Assembly: GCA_963691705.1 (NCBI GenBank)
Contig: OY829541.1
Span: 18,408,564-18,472,563 of the forward strand
From: Viola odorata
Taxonomy: Eukaryota; Streptophyta; Magnoliopsida; Malpighiales; Violaceae
Length of the DNA stretch: 64,000 bases
Direction of reading: 5' to 3'
Part shown: positions 26,943-35,743 of the stretch, piece by piece
Numbering within the stretch: the stretch's first letter is position 1
Layout: the number at the start of each line of letters is the position of its first letter
The notes under the pieces: generated by a model
Told to the model about the DNA's origin: nothing
Seen by the model: only the letters and a program-made list of their open reading frames with translations
Databases searched by the model: none
Program-made: the position numbers and the translations under genes

Positions 26943-28239
26943 CCATGCCCAAACGGCATGTCAATTTCATAATTTCAATTTCTAAACCATGCCCTACGGC
27001 ATGTCAACTTTCAATTTCAATTTCTAAACCATGCCCTACGGCATGTCAAATTTCAATTTCAATTTCTAGACCATACCCAACGGCATGTCAAATTTCAATT
27101 TCAATTTCTAGACCATGCCCAACGGCATGTCAAATTTCAATTTCTAATCCATGCCCAAACGGCATGTCAATTTCATAATTTCAATTTCTATACCATACCA
27201 ATCGGCATGTCAACTTTCAATTTCAATTTCTAAACCATGCCCTACGGCATGTCAACTTTCATTTTCAATTTCTAGACCATGCCCAATCGGCATGTCGAAT
27301 TTCATAACTTGAATTTCTAAACCATGCCCGACGGCATGTCAACTTTCAATTTCAATTTCTAGACCATGACCAATCGGCATGTCAAATTTCATAACTTCAA
27401 TTTCTAAACGATGCCCAACGGCATGTCAAATTTCAATTTCTAATCCATGCCCAAACGGCATGTCAATTTCATAATTTCAATTTCTAAGCCATGCCCAAAG
27501 GCATGTCAACTTTCAATTTCAATTTCTAGACCATGCTCAATCGGCATGTCAAATTTCATAACTTCAATTTCTAAACCATGCCCAACGGCATGTCAAATTT
27601 CAATTTCAATTTCTATACCATGCCCAGCGGCATGTCAAATTTCAATTTCTAATCCATGCCCAAACGGCATGTCAATTTCATAATTTCAATTTCTAAGCCA
27701 TGCCCAACGGCATGTCAACTTTCAATTTCAATTTCTAGACCATGCCCAATCGGCATGTAAAATTTCATAACTTCAATTTCTAAACCATACGCAACGGCAT
27801 GTCAAATTTCAATTTCAATTTCTAGACCATGCCCAACGGCATGTCAAATTTCAATTTCAATTTCTAGACCATGCCCAACGGCATGTCACATTCCAATTTC
27901 TAATCCATGCCCAAACGGCATGTCAATTTCATAATTTCAATTTCTAAACCATGCCTAATCGGCATGTCAAATTTCAATTTCTAATCCATGCCCAAACGGC
28001 ATGTCAATTTCATAATTTCAATTTCTAAACCATGCCCTACGGCATGTCAACTTTCAATTTCAATTTCTAGACCATGCCCAATCGGCATGTCGAATTTCAT
28101 AACTTGAATTTCTAAACCATGCCCAACGGCATGTCAAATTTCAATTTCAATTTCTAGACCATGACCAATCGGCATGTCAAATTTCATAACTTCAATTTCT
28201 AAACGATGCCCAACGGCATGTCAAATTTCAATTTCTAAT
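26943..28239 (+). repeat. 3,176-bp repeat, copy 2 (partial)
   Basis: The 502-bp and 795-bp parts (26943-27444, 27445-28239) repeat the preceding copy, including TATACCATACC near 27189. At 28240 the expected 883-bp unit is replaced by an 876-bp unit, so the copy stops at a block boundary and the regular 876-bp series begins. Confidence 0.83.
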
Positions 28240-29991
28240 CCATGCCCAAACGGCATGTCAATTTCATAATTTCAATTTCTAAGCCATGCCCAACGGTATG
28301 TCAACTTTCAATTTCAATTTCTAGACCATGCCCAATCGGCATGTCAAATTTCATAACTTCAATTTCTAAACCATGCCCAACGGCATGTCAAATTTCAATT
28401 TCAATTTCTAGACCATCCCCAACGGCATGTCACATTCCAATTTCTAATCCATGCCCAAACGGCATGTCAATTTCATAATTTCAATTTCTAAACCATGCCT
28501 AATCGGCATGTCAAATTTCAATTTCTAATCCATGCCCAAACGGCATGTCAATTTCATAATTTCAATTTCTAAACCATGCCCTACGGCATGTCAACTTTCA
28601 ATTTCAATTTCTAGACCATGCCCAATCGGCATGTAAAATTTCATAACTTCAATTTCTAAACCATACCCAACGGCATGTCAAATTTCAATTTCAATTTCTA
28701 GTCCATTCCCAACGGCATGTCAAATTTCAATTTCAATTTCTAGACCATGCCCAACGGCATGTCACATTCCAATTTCTAATCCATGCCCAAACGGCATGTC
28801 AATTTCATAATTTCAATTTCTAAACCATGCCTAATCGGCATGTCAAATTTCAATTTCTAATCCATACCCAAACGGCATGTCAATTTCATAATTTCAATTT
28901 CTAAACCATGCCCTACGGCATGTCAACTTTCATTTTCAATTTCTAGACCATGCCCAATCGGCATGTCGAATTTCATAACTTGAATTTCTAAACCATGCCC
29001 AACGGCATGTCAAATTTCAATTTCAATTTCTAGACCTTGACCAATCGGCATGTCAAATTTCATAACTTCAATTTCTAAACGATGCCCAACGGCATGTCAA
29101 ATTTCAATTTCTAATCCATGCCCAAACGACATGTCAATTTCATAATTTCAATTTCTAAGCCATGCCCAACGGCATGTCAACTTTCAATTTCAATTTCTAG
29201 ACCATGCCCAATCGGCATGTCAAATTTCATAACTTCAATTTCTAAACCATGCCCAACGGCATGTCAAATTTCAATTTCAATTTCTAGACCATGCCCAACG
29301 GCATGTCACATTCCAATTTCTAATCCATGCCCAAACGGCATGTCAATTTCATAATTTCAATTTCTAAACCATGCCTAATCGGCATGTCAAATTTCAATTT
29401 CTAATCCATGCCCAAACGGCATGTCAATTTCATAATTTCAATTTCTAAACCATGCCCTACGGCATGTCAACTTTCAATTTCAATTTCTAGACCATGCCCA
29501 ATCGGCATGTAAAATTTCATAACTTCAATTTCTAAACCATACCCAACGGCATGTCAAATTTCAATTTCAATTTCTAGACCATTCCCAACGGCATGTCAAA
29601 TTTCAATTTCAATTTCTAGACCATGCCCAACGGCATGTCACATTCCAATTTCTAATCCATGCCCAAACGGCATGTCAATTTCATAATTTCAATTTCTAAA
29701 CCATGCCTAATCGGCATGTCAAATTTCAATTTCTAATCCATGCCCAAACGGCATGTCAATTTCATAATTTCAATTTCTAAACCATGCCCTACGGCATGTC
29801 AACTTTCAATTTCAATTTCTAGACCATGCCCAATCGGCATGTCGAATTTCATAACTTGAATTTCTAAACCATGCCCAACGGCATGTCAAATTTCAATTTC
29901 AATTTCTAGACCATGACCAATCGGCATGTCAAATTTCATAACTTCAATTTCTAAACGATGCCCAACGGCATGTCAAATTTCAATTTCTAAT
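28240..29991 (+). repeat. 1,752-bp dimer of 876-bp HORs, copy 1
   Basis: Two 876-bp units (28240-29115, 29116-29991) that differ from each other by fixed marks. The first has CAACGGTATG, CCATCCCC, TAGTCCATTCCC (28701), CCATACCCAAACGG and GACCTTGACC (near 29034). The second lacks them. All these marks recur 1,752 bp downstream, which shows that the dimer, not the 876-bp unit, was the last unit to be copied. Confidence 0.92.
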
Positions 29992-30953
29992 CCATGCCCA
30001 AACGGCATGTCAATTTCATAATTTCAATTTCTAAGCCATGCCCAACGGTATGTCAACTTTCAATTTCAATTTCTAGACCATGCCCAATCGGCATGTCAAA
30101 TTTCATAACTTCAATTTCTAAACCATGCCCAACGGCATGTCAAATTTCAATTTCAATTTCTAGACCATCCCCAACGGCATGTCACATTCCAATTTCTAAT
30201 CCATGCCCAAACGGCATGTCAATTTCATAATTTCAATTTCTAACCCATGCCTAATCGGCATGTCAAATTTCAATTTCTAATCCATGCCCAAACGGCATGT
30301 CAATTTCATAATTTCAATTTCTAAACCATGCCCTACGGCATGTCAACTTTCAATTTCAATTTCTAGACCATGCCCAATCGGCATGTAAAATTTCATAACT
30401 TCAATTTCTAAACCATACCCAACGGCATGTCAAATTTCAATTTCAATTTCTAGTCCATTCCCAACGGCATGTCAAATTTCAATTTCAATTTCTAGACCAT
30501 GCCCAACGGCATGTCACATTCCAATTTCTAATCCATGCCCAAACGGCATGTCAATTTCATAATTTCAATTTCTAAACCATGCCTAATCGGCATGTCAAAT
30601 TTCAATTTCTAATCCATACCCAAACGGCATGTCAATTTCATAATTTCAATTTCTAAACCATGCCCTACGGCATGTCAACTTTCATTTTCAATTTCTAGAC
30701 CATGCCCAATCGGCATGTCGAATTTCATAACTTGAATTTCTAAACCATGCCCAACGGCATGTCAAATTTCAATTTCAATTTCTAGACCTTGACCAATCGG
30801 CATGTCAAATTTCATAACTTCAATTTCTAAACGATGCCCAACGGCATGTCAAATTTCAATTTCTAATCCATGCCCAAACGGCATGTCAATTTCATAATTT
30901 CAATTTCTAAGCCATGCCCAACGGCATGTCAACTTTCAATTTCAATTTCTAGA

Positions 30954-30998
30954 CCATGCCCAATCGGCATGTCAAATTTCATAACTTCAATTTCTAAA
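30954..30998 (+). repeat. Monomer class B (45 bp), example
   Basis: Differs from class A by CAATCGG in the head (one base longer loop) and by TTTCATAACTTC in the tail, giving 45 bp ending TAAA. Subclasses are B2 (GTCGAA with CTTGAA), B3 (GGCATGTAAAATTTC) and B4 (CCATGACCAATCGG, followed by a CGATGCC or CAATGCC monomer). Each subclass keeps a fixed place in the 876-bp unit. Confidence 0.95.
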
Positions 30999-30999
30999 C

Positions 31000-31015
31000 C
31001 ATGCCCAACGGCATG
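31000..31015. repeat. Monomer palindrome CATGCC-N4-GGCATG, example
   Basis: Each intact head contains inverted arms CATGCC and GGCATG around a 4-base (CAAC, CGAC, CTAC, CAGC) or 5-base (CAAAC, CAATC, TAATC) loop. The arms could form a 6-bp stem with three G-C pairs in single-stranded DNA or RNA, or a dyad protein site on duplex DNA. Some fixed subclasses break the stem (CCATGACC, CCATACCC, CCATTCCC, CGATGCC). I saw no compensating second change in the right arm, so structural selection is not demonstrated. Confidence 0.85.
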
Positions 31016-31018
31016 TCA

Positions 31019-31036
31019 AATTTCAATTTCAATTTC
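31019..31036 (+). repeat. (AATTTC)x3 micro-repeat in monomer tail, example
   Basis: The class A tail is three perfect AATTTC hexamers. Classes D, E and F carry two, and the 48-bp form carries four. The hexamer is G-free on the + strand, so almost all G in the array sits in the palindrome head. Loss or gain of one hexamer explains the 36/42/48 series. Confidence 0.92.
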
Positions 31037-31040
31037 TAGA

Positions 31041-31076
31041 CCATGCCCAACGGCATGTCACATTCCAATTTCTAAT
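31041..31076 (+). repeat. Monomer class D (36 bp), example
   Basis: Class A head followed by CATTCCAATTTCTAAT: one hexamer shorter than class A. Two subclasses are seen: CACATTCC (most units) and CACACTCC. Every CACACTCC copy I read is followed by a class C monomer whose head carries AATGG instead of AACGG, so the two changes travel together. A third form, CCATGCTCTACGG, marks the 3.2-kb repeats and the 921-bp repeats. Confidence 0.93.
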
Positions 31077-31120
31077 CCATGCCCAAACGGCATGTCAATT
31101 TCATAATTTCAATTTCTAAA
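31077..31120 (+). repeat. Monomer class C (44 bp), example
   Basis: Head with CCCAAACGGCATG (5-base loop), tail TCAATTTCATAATTTC then AATTTCTAAA or TAAG. It opens every HOR block. Variants include TCAATTGCATAATTTC (2296, 12068, 25066, 31746, 57435 areas), CATATTC tails, and heads with CCCAAATGG. Because 44 is not a multiple of three it shifts the reading frame, which sets both the apparent start and the apparent end of most + strand ORFs. Confidence 0.95.
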
Positions 31121-31157
31121 CCATGCCTAATCGGCATGTCAAATTTCAATTTCTAAT
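31121..31157 (+). repeat. Monomer class E (37 bp), example
   Basis: Head CCATGCCTAATCGGCATG, tail TCAAATTTCAATTTCTAAT. It follows a class C monomer nearly everywhere; 44+37 = 81 bp restores the three-base register. A CCAAGCCTAATCGG version marks one unit type (near 5307, 14751, 18013, 21233, 23023, 46156, 48413, 51211, 54263). A CCCAACGGGCATG version occurs near 34790 and 37817, at equivalent places in two tandem copies. Confidence 0.93.
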
Positions 31158-31489
31158 CCATGCCCAAACGGCATGTCAATTTCATAATTTCAATTTCTAA
31201 ACCATGCCCTACGGCATGTCAACTTTCAATTTCAATTTCTAGACCATGCCCAATCGGCATGTAAAATTTCATAACTTCAATTTCTAAACCATACCCAACG
31301 GCATGTCAAATTTCAATTTCAATTTCTAGACCATTCCCAACGGCATGTCAAATTTCAATTTCAATTTCTAGACCATGCCCAACGGCATGTCACATTCCAA
31401 TTTCTAATCCATGCCCAAACGGCATGTCAATTTCATAATTTCAATTTCTAAACCATGCCTAATCGGCATGTCAAATTTCAATTTCTAAT
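31158..31489 (+). repeat. HOR block II (332 bp)
   Basis: Eight monomers: 44, 42 (CCCTACGG), 45 (GGCATGTAAAATTTC), 42 (CCATACCC or CCATACGC), 42 (CCATTCCC or CCATGCCC), 36 (CACATTCC), 44 and 37 bp. It is recognised by the GTAAAATTTC monomer followed by the CCATAC monomer. Removing this block from the 876-bp unit gives exactly the 544-bp units at 38930-39473, 41020-41563, 43729-44272 and 60699-61242. Confidence 0.9.
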
Positions 31490-31743
31490 CCATGCCCAAA
31501 CGGCATGTCAATTTCATAATTTCAATTTCTAAACCATGCCCTACGGCATGTCAACTTTCAATTTCAATTTCTAGACTATGCCCAATCGGCATGTCGAATT
31601 TCATAACTTGAATTTCTAAACCATGCCCAACGGCATGTCAAATTTCAATTTCAATTTCTAGACCATGACCAATCGGCATGTCAAATTTCATAACTTCAAT
31701 TTCTAAACGATGCCCAACGGCATGTCAAATTTCAATTTCTAAT
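31490..31743 (+). repeat. HOR block III (254 bp)
   Basis: Six monomers: 44, 42 (CCCTACGG), 45 (GTCGAATTTC ... CTTGAATTTC), 42, 45 (CCATGACCAATCGG) and 36 bp (CGATGCCC). The linked GTCGAA/CTTGAA pair and the CGATGCC closing monomer are diagnostic. Block III closes every 876-, 795-, 586- and 544-bp unit that I split or checked, so the unit boundary falls immediately after its CGATGCC monomer. Confidence 0.9.
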
Positions 31744-32716
31744 CCATGCCCAAACGGCATGTCAATTGCATAATTTCAATTTCTAAGCCATGCCCAACGG
31801 CATGTCAACTTTCAATTTCAATTTCTAGACCATGCCCGACGGCATGTCAACTTTCAATTTCAATTTCTAGACCATGCCCAATCGGCATGTCAAATTTCAT
31901 AACATCAATTTCTAAACCATGCCCAACGGCATGTCAAATTTCCATTTCAATTTCTAGACCATGACCAATCGGCATGTCAAATTTCATAACTTCAATTTCT
32001 AAACGATGCCCAACGGCATGTCAAATTTCAATTTCTAATCCATGCCCAAACGGCATGTCAATTGCATAATTTCAATTTCTAAGCCATGCCCAAACGGCAT
32101 GTCAACTTTCAATTTCAATTTCTAGACCATGCCCGACGGCATGTCAACTTTCAATTTCAATTTCTAGACCATGCCCAAAAGGCATGTCAACTTTCAATTC
32201 CAATTTCTAATCCATGCCCAAAAGGCATGTCAATTTCATAATTTCATATTCTAAACCATGCCCAAACGGCATGTCAAATTTCAATTTCTAATCCATGCCC
32301 AAACGGCATGTCAATTTCATAATTTCAATTTCTAAACCATGCCCAACGGCATGTCAACTTTCAATTTCAATTACTAGACCATGACCAATCGGCATGTCAA
32401 ATTTCATAACTTCAATTTCTAAACAATGCCCAACGGCATGTCAAATTTCAATTTCAATTTTTAGACCATGCCCAGCGGCATGTCAAATTTCAATTTCTAA
32501 TCCATGCCCAAACGGCATGTCAATTTCATAATTTCAATTTCTAAGCCATGCCCAACGGCATGTCAACTTTCAATTTCAATTTCTAGACCATGCCCAATCG
32601 GCATGTAAAATTTCATAACTTCAATTTCTAAACCATACCCAACGGCATGTCAAATTTCAATTTCAATTTCTAGACCATGCCCAACGGCATGTCAAATTTA
32701 AATTTCAATTTCTAGA
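31744..32716 (+). repeat. Mixed segment with TCAATTGCATAA class C monomers
   Basis: Starts with the TCAATTGCATAA unit also seen at 2294, 12066, 25064 and 57433. It shares CATAACATC and TTTCCATTTC with the copies at 25064 and 57433, which sets that group apart. From about 32180 it contains unusual AAAAGGC heads and a CAATTCC tail, then moves into class C/E sequence before the 3,027-bp repeat. I see no non-satellite sequence. Confidence 0.8.
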
Positions 32717-35700
32717 CCATGCCCAACGGCATGTCACATTCCAATTTCTAATCCATGCCCAAACGGCATGTCAATTTCATAATTTCAATTTCTAAACCAT
32801 GCCTAATCGGCATGTCAAATTTCAATTTCTAATCCATGCCCAAACGGCATTTTAATTTCATAATTTCAATTTCTAAACCATGCCCTACGGCATGTCAACT
32901 TTCAATTTCAATTTCTAGACCATGACCAATCGGCATGTCAAATTTCATAACTTCAATTTCTAAACAATGCCCAATCGGCATGTCAAATTTCATAACATCA
33001 ATTTCTAAACCATGCCCAACGGCATGTCAAATTTCCATTTCAATTTCTAGACCATGACCAATCGGCATGTCAAATTTCATAACTTCAATTTCTAAACGAT
33101 GCCCAACGGCATGTCAAATTTCAATTTCTAATCCATGCCCAAACGGCATGTCAATTGCATAATTTCAATTTCTAAGCCATGCCCAAACGGCATGTCAACT
33201 TTCAATTTCAATTTCTAGACCATGCCCGACGGCATGTCAACTTTCAATTTCAATTTCTAGATCATGCCCACTCGGCATGTCAAATTTCATAACTTCAATT
33301 TCTAAACCATGCCCAACGGCATGTCAAATTTCAATTACAATTTCTAGACCATGACCAATAGGCATGTCAAATTTCATAACTTCAATTTCTAATCCATGCC
33401 CAAACGGCATGTCAATTGCATAATTTCAATTTCTAAGCCATGCCCAAACGGCATGTCAACTTTCAATTTCAATTTCTAGACCATGCCCGACGGCATGTCA
33501 ACTTTCAATTTCAATTTCTAGACCATGCCCACTCGGCATGTCAAATTTCATAACTTCAATTTCTAAACCATGCCCAACGGCATGTCAAATTTCAATTACA
33601 ATTTCTAGACCATGACCAATCGGCATGTCAAATTTCATAACTTCAATTTCTAAACCATGCCCAACGGCATGTCAAATTTCAATTTCAATTTCTAGACCAT
33701 GCCCAACGGCATGTCACATTCCAATTTCTAATCCATGCCCAAAAGGTATGTCAATTTCATAATTTCATATTCTAAACCATGCCCAAACGGCATGTCAAAT
33801 TTCAATTTCTAATCCATGCCCAAACGGCATGTCAATTTCATAATTTCAATTTCTAAACCATGCCCAACGGCATGTCAACTTTCAATTTCAATTACTAGAC
33901 CATGACCAATCGGCATGTCAAATTTCATAACTTCAATTTCTAAACAATGCCCAACGGCATGTCAAATTTCAATTTCAATTTTTAGACCATGCCCAGCGGC
34001 ATGTCAAATTTCAATTTCTAATCCATGCCCAAACGGCATGTCAATTTCATAATTTCAATTTCTAAGCCATGCCCAACGGCATGTCAACTTTCAATTTCAA
34101 TTTCTAGACCATGCCCAATCGGCATGTAAAATTTCATAACTTCAATTTCTAAACCATACCCAACGGCATGTCAAATTTCAATTTCAATTTCTAGACCATG
34201 CCCAACGGCATGTCAAATTTCAATTTCAATTTCTAGACCATGCCCAACGGTATGTCACATTCCAATTTCTAATCCATGCCCAAACGGCATGTCAATTTCA
34301 TAATTTCAATTTCTAAACCATGCCCTACGACATGTCAACTTTCAATTTCAATTTCTAGACCATGCCCAATCGGCATGTCGAATTTCATAACTTGAATTTC
34401 TAAACCATGCCCAACGGCATGTCAAATTTCAATTTCAATTTCTAGACCATGACCAATCGGCATGTCAAATTTCATAACTTCAATTTCTAAACGATGCCCA
34501 ACGGCATGTCAAATTTCAATTTCTAATCCATGCCCAAACGGCATGTCAATTTCATAATTTCAATTTCTAAGCCATGCCTAACGGCATGTCAACTTTCAAT
34601 TTCAATTTCTAGACCATGCCCAATCGGCATGTCAAATTTCATAACTTCAATTTCTAAACCATGCCCAACGGCATGTCAAATTTCAATTTCAATTTCTAGA
34701 CCATGCCCAACGGCATGTCACACTCCAATTTCTAATCCATGCCCAAATGGCATGTCAATTTCATAATTTCAATTTCTAAACCATGCCCAACGGGCATGTC
34801 AAATTTCAATTTCTAATCCATGCCCAAACGGCATGTCAATTTCATAATTTCAATTTCTAAACCATGCCCAACGGCATGTCAACTTTCAATTTCAATTTCT
34901 AGACCATGCCCAATCGGCATGTCAAATTTCATAACTTCAATTTCTAAACCATGCCCAACGGCATGTCAAATTTCAATTTCAATTTCTATACCATGCCCAG
35001 CGGCATGTCAAATTTCAATTTCTAATCCATGCCCAAACGGCATGTCAATTTCATAATTTCAATTTCTAAGCCATGCCCAACGGCATGTCAACTTTCAATT
35101 TCAATTTCTAGACCATGCCCAATCGGCATGTAAAATTTCATAACTTCAATTTCTAAACCATACCCAACGGCATGTCAAATTTCAATTTCAATTTCTAGAC
35201 CATGCCCAACGGCATGTCAAATTTCAATTTCAATTTCTAGACCATGCCCAACGGCATGTCACATTCCAATTTCTAATCCATGCCCAAACGGCATGTCAAT
35301 TTCATAATTTCAATTTCTAAACCATGCCTAATCGGCATGTCAAATTTCAATTTCTAATCCATGCCCAAACGGCATTTTAATTTCATAATTTCAATTTCTA
35401 AACCATGCCCTACGGCATGTCAACTTTCAATTTCAATTTCTAGACCATGCCCAATCGGCATGTCGAATTTCATAACTTGAATTTCTAAACCATGCCCAAC
35501 GGCATGTCAAATTTCAATTTCAATTTCTAGACCATGACCAATCGGCATGTCAAATTTCATAACTTCAATTTCTAAACGATGCCCAACGGCATGTCAAATT
35601 TCAATTTCTAATCCATGCCCAAACGGCATGTCAATTTCATAATTTCAATTTCTAAGCCATGCCCAACGGCATGTCAACTTTCAATTTCAATTTCTAGACC

Positions 35701-35743
35701 ATGCCCAATCGGCATGTCAAATTTCATAACTTCAATTTCTAAA
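32717..35743 (+). repeat. 3,027-bp repeat, copy 1
   Basis: Begins at a CACATTCC class D monomer. Shared marks at a constant 3,027-bp offset include CGGCATTTTAATTTC (32848 and 35875), AACAATGCC (32963, 35990), GATCATGCCCACTCGG (33260, 36287), AAAAGGTATG (33741, 36768) and CCCAACGGGC (34790, 37817). It contains a stand-alone 290-bp block I (34528-34817) followed by a 795-bp unit (34818-35612). Confidence 0.9.

Larger units (their letters stand above)
30999..31040 (+). repeat. Monomer class A (42 bp), example
   Basis: The commonest monomer: head CCATGCCCAACGGCATGTCA, then (AATTTC)x3, then TAGA. Its last two bases plus preceding TCTA form TCTAGA, an XbaI site, in most copies. Variants change the first bases (CCATTCCC, CCATACCC, CCATACGC) or replace TCAAATTTC with TCAACTTTC (subclass A', often with CCCGACGG or CCCTACGG). 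Length is a multiple of three, which is why runs of A keep one reading frame open. Confidence 0.95.
30868..31157 (+). repeat. HOR block I (290 bp)
   Basis: Seven monomers: 44 bp (ends TAAG), 42 bp with CAACTTTC, 45 bp, 42 bp, 36 bp with CACATTCC, 44 bp, 37 bp (CCATGCCTAATCGG). A short form of 209 bp lacks the last two monomers (44+37 = 81 bp) and accounts for the 795-bp units. The short form usually carries CCCAAAGGC and CTCAATCGG markers and ends in a CCCAGCGG monomer. Stand-alone 290-bp copies occur at 34528-34817, 38640-38929, 40485-40774 and 43194-43483. Confidence 0.9.
29992..31743 (+). repeat. 1,752-bp dimer of 876-bp HORs, copy 2
   Basis: Units 29992-30867 and 30868-31743 repeat the preceding dimer, including TAGTCC at 30453 (1,752 bp after 28701). 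Private differences are few: CTAACCCATGCC near 30241 here, and CGACATG near 29128 only in the earlier dimer. The last unit has GACTATGCC near 31575, unlike its partner. Confidence 0.92.
30868..31743 (+). repeat. Reference 876-bp higher-order repeat (21 monomers)
   Basis: I split this unit by hand into 21 monomers with lengths 44,42,45,42,36,44,37 / 44,42,45,42,42,36,44,37 / 44,42,45,42,45,36, which sum to 876. It starts at the 44-bp monomer ending TAAG and ends at a 36-bp monomer beginning CGATGCC. Units of the same length and marker order begin at 5054, 14498, 17760, 28240, 29116, 29992, 45903, 48160, 50958, 54010, 55681 and 56557. The slashes mark three sub-blocks that behave as modules elsewhere in the array. 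This is the clearest complete unit and the best yardstick for the rest of the window. Confidence 0.95.

Noticed and set aside
31009..31018. p53 half-site-like GGCATGTC
   Set aside because: The CATG centre fits the RRRCWWGYYY pattern but the outer bases do not (C at the first and A at the last place). Recurrence is due to the satellite.
31000..31036. Intrinsic terminator (hairpin followed by T-rich tail)
   Set aside because: The stem is only 6 bp and the tail is broken by A and C. It recurs in every monomer and there is no gene to terminate.
34780..34820. CENP-B box-like sequence around CGGGCATG
   Set aside because: Only a CGGG core fits. The upstream TTCG and spacing of the known 17-bp box are absent, and the CGGG form occurs in only a few monomers.
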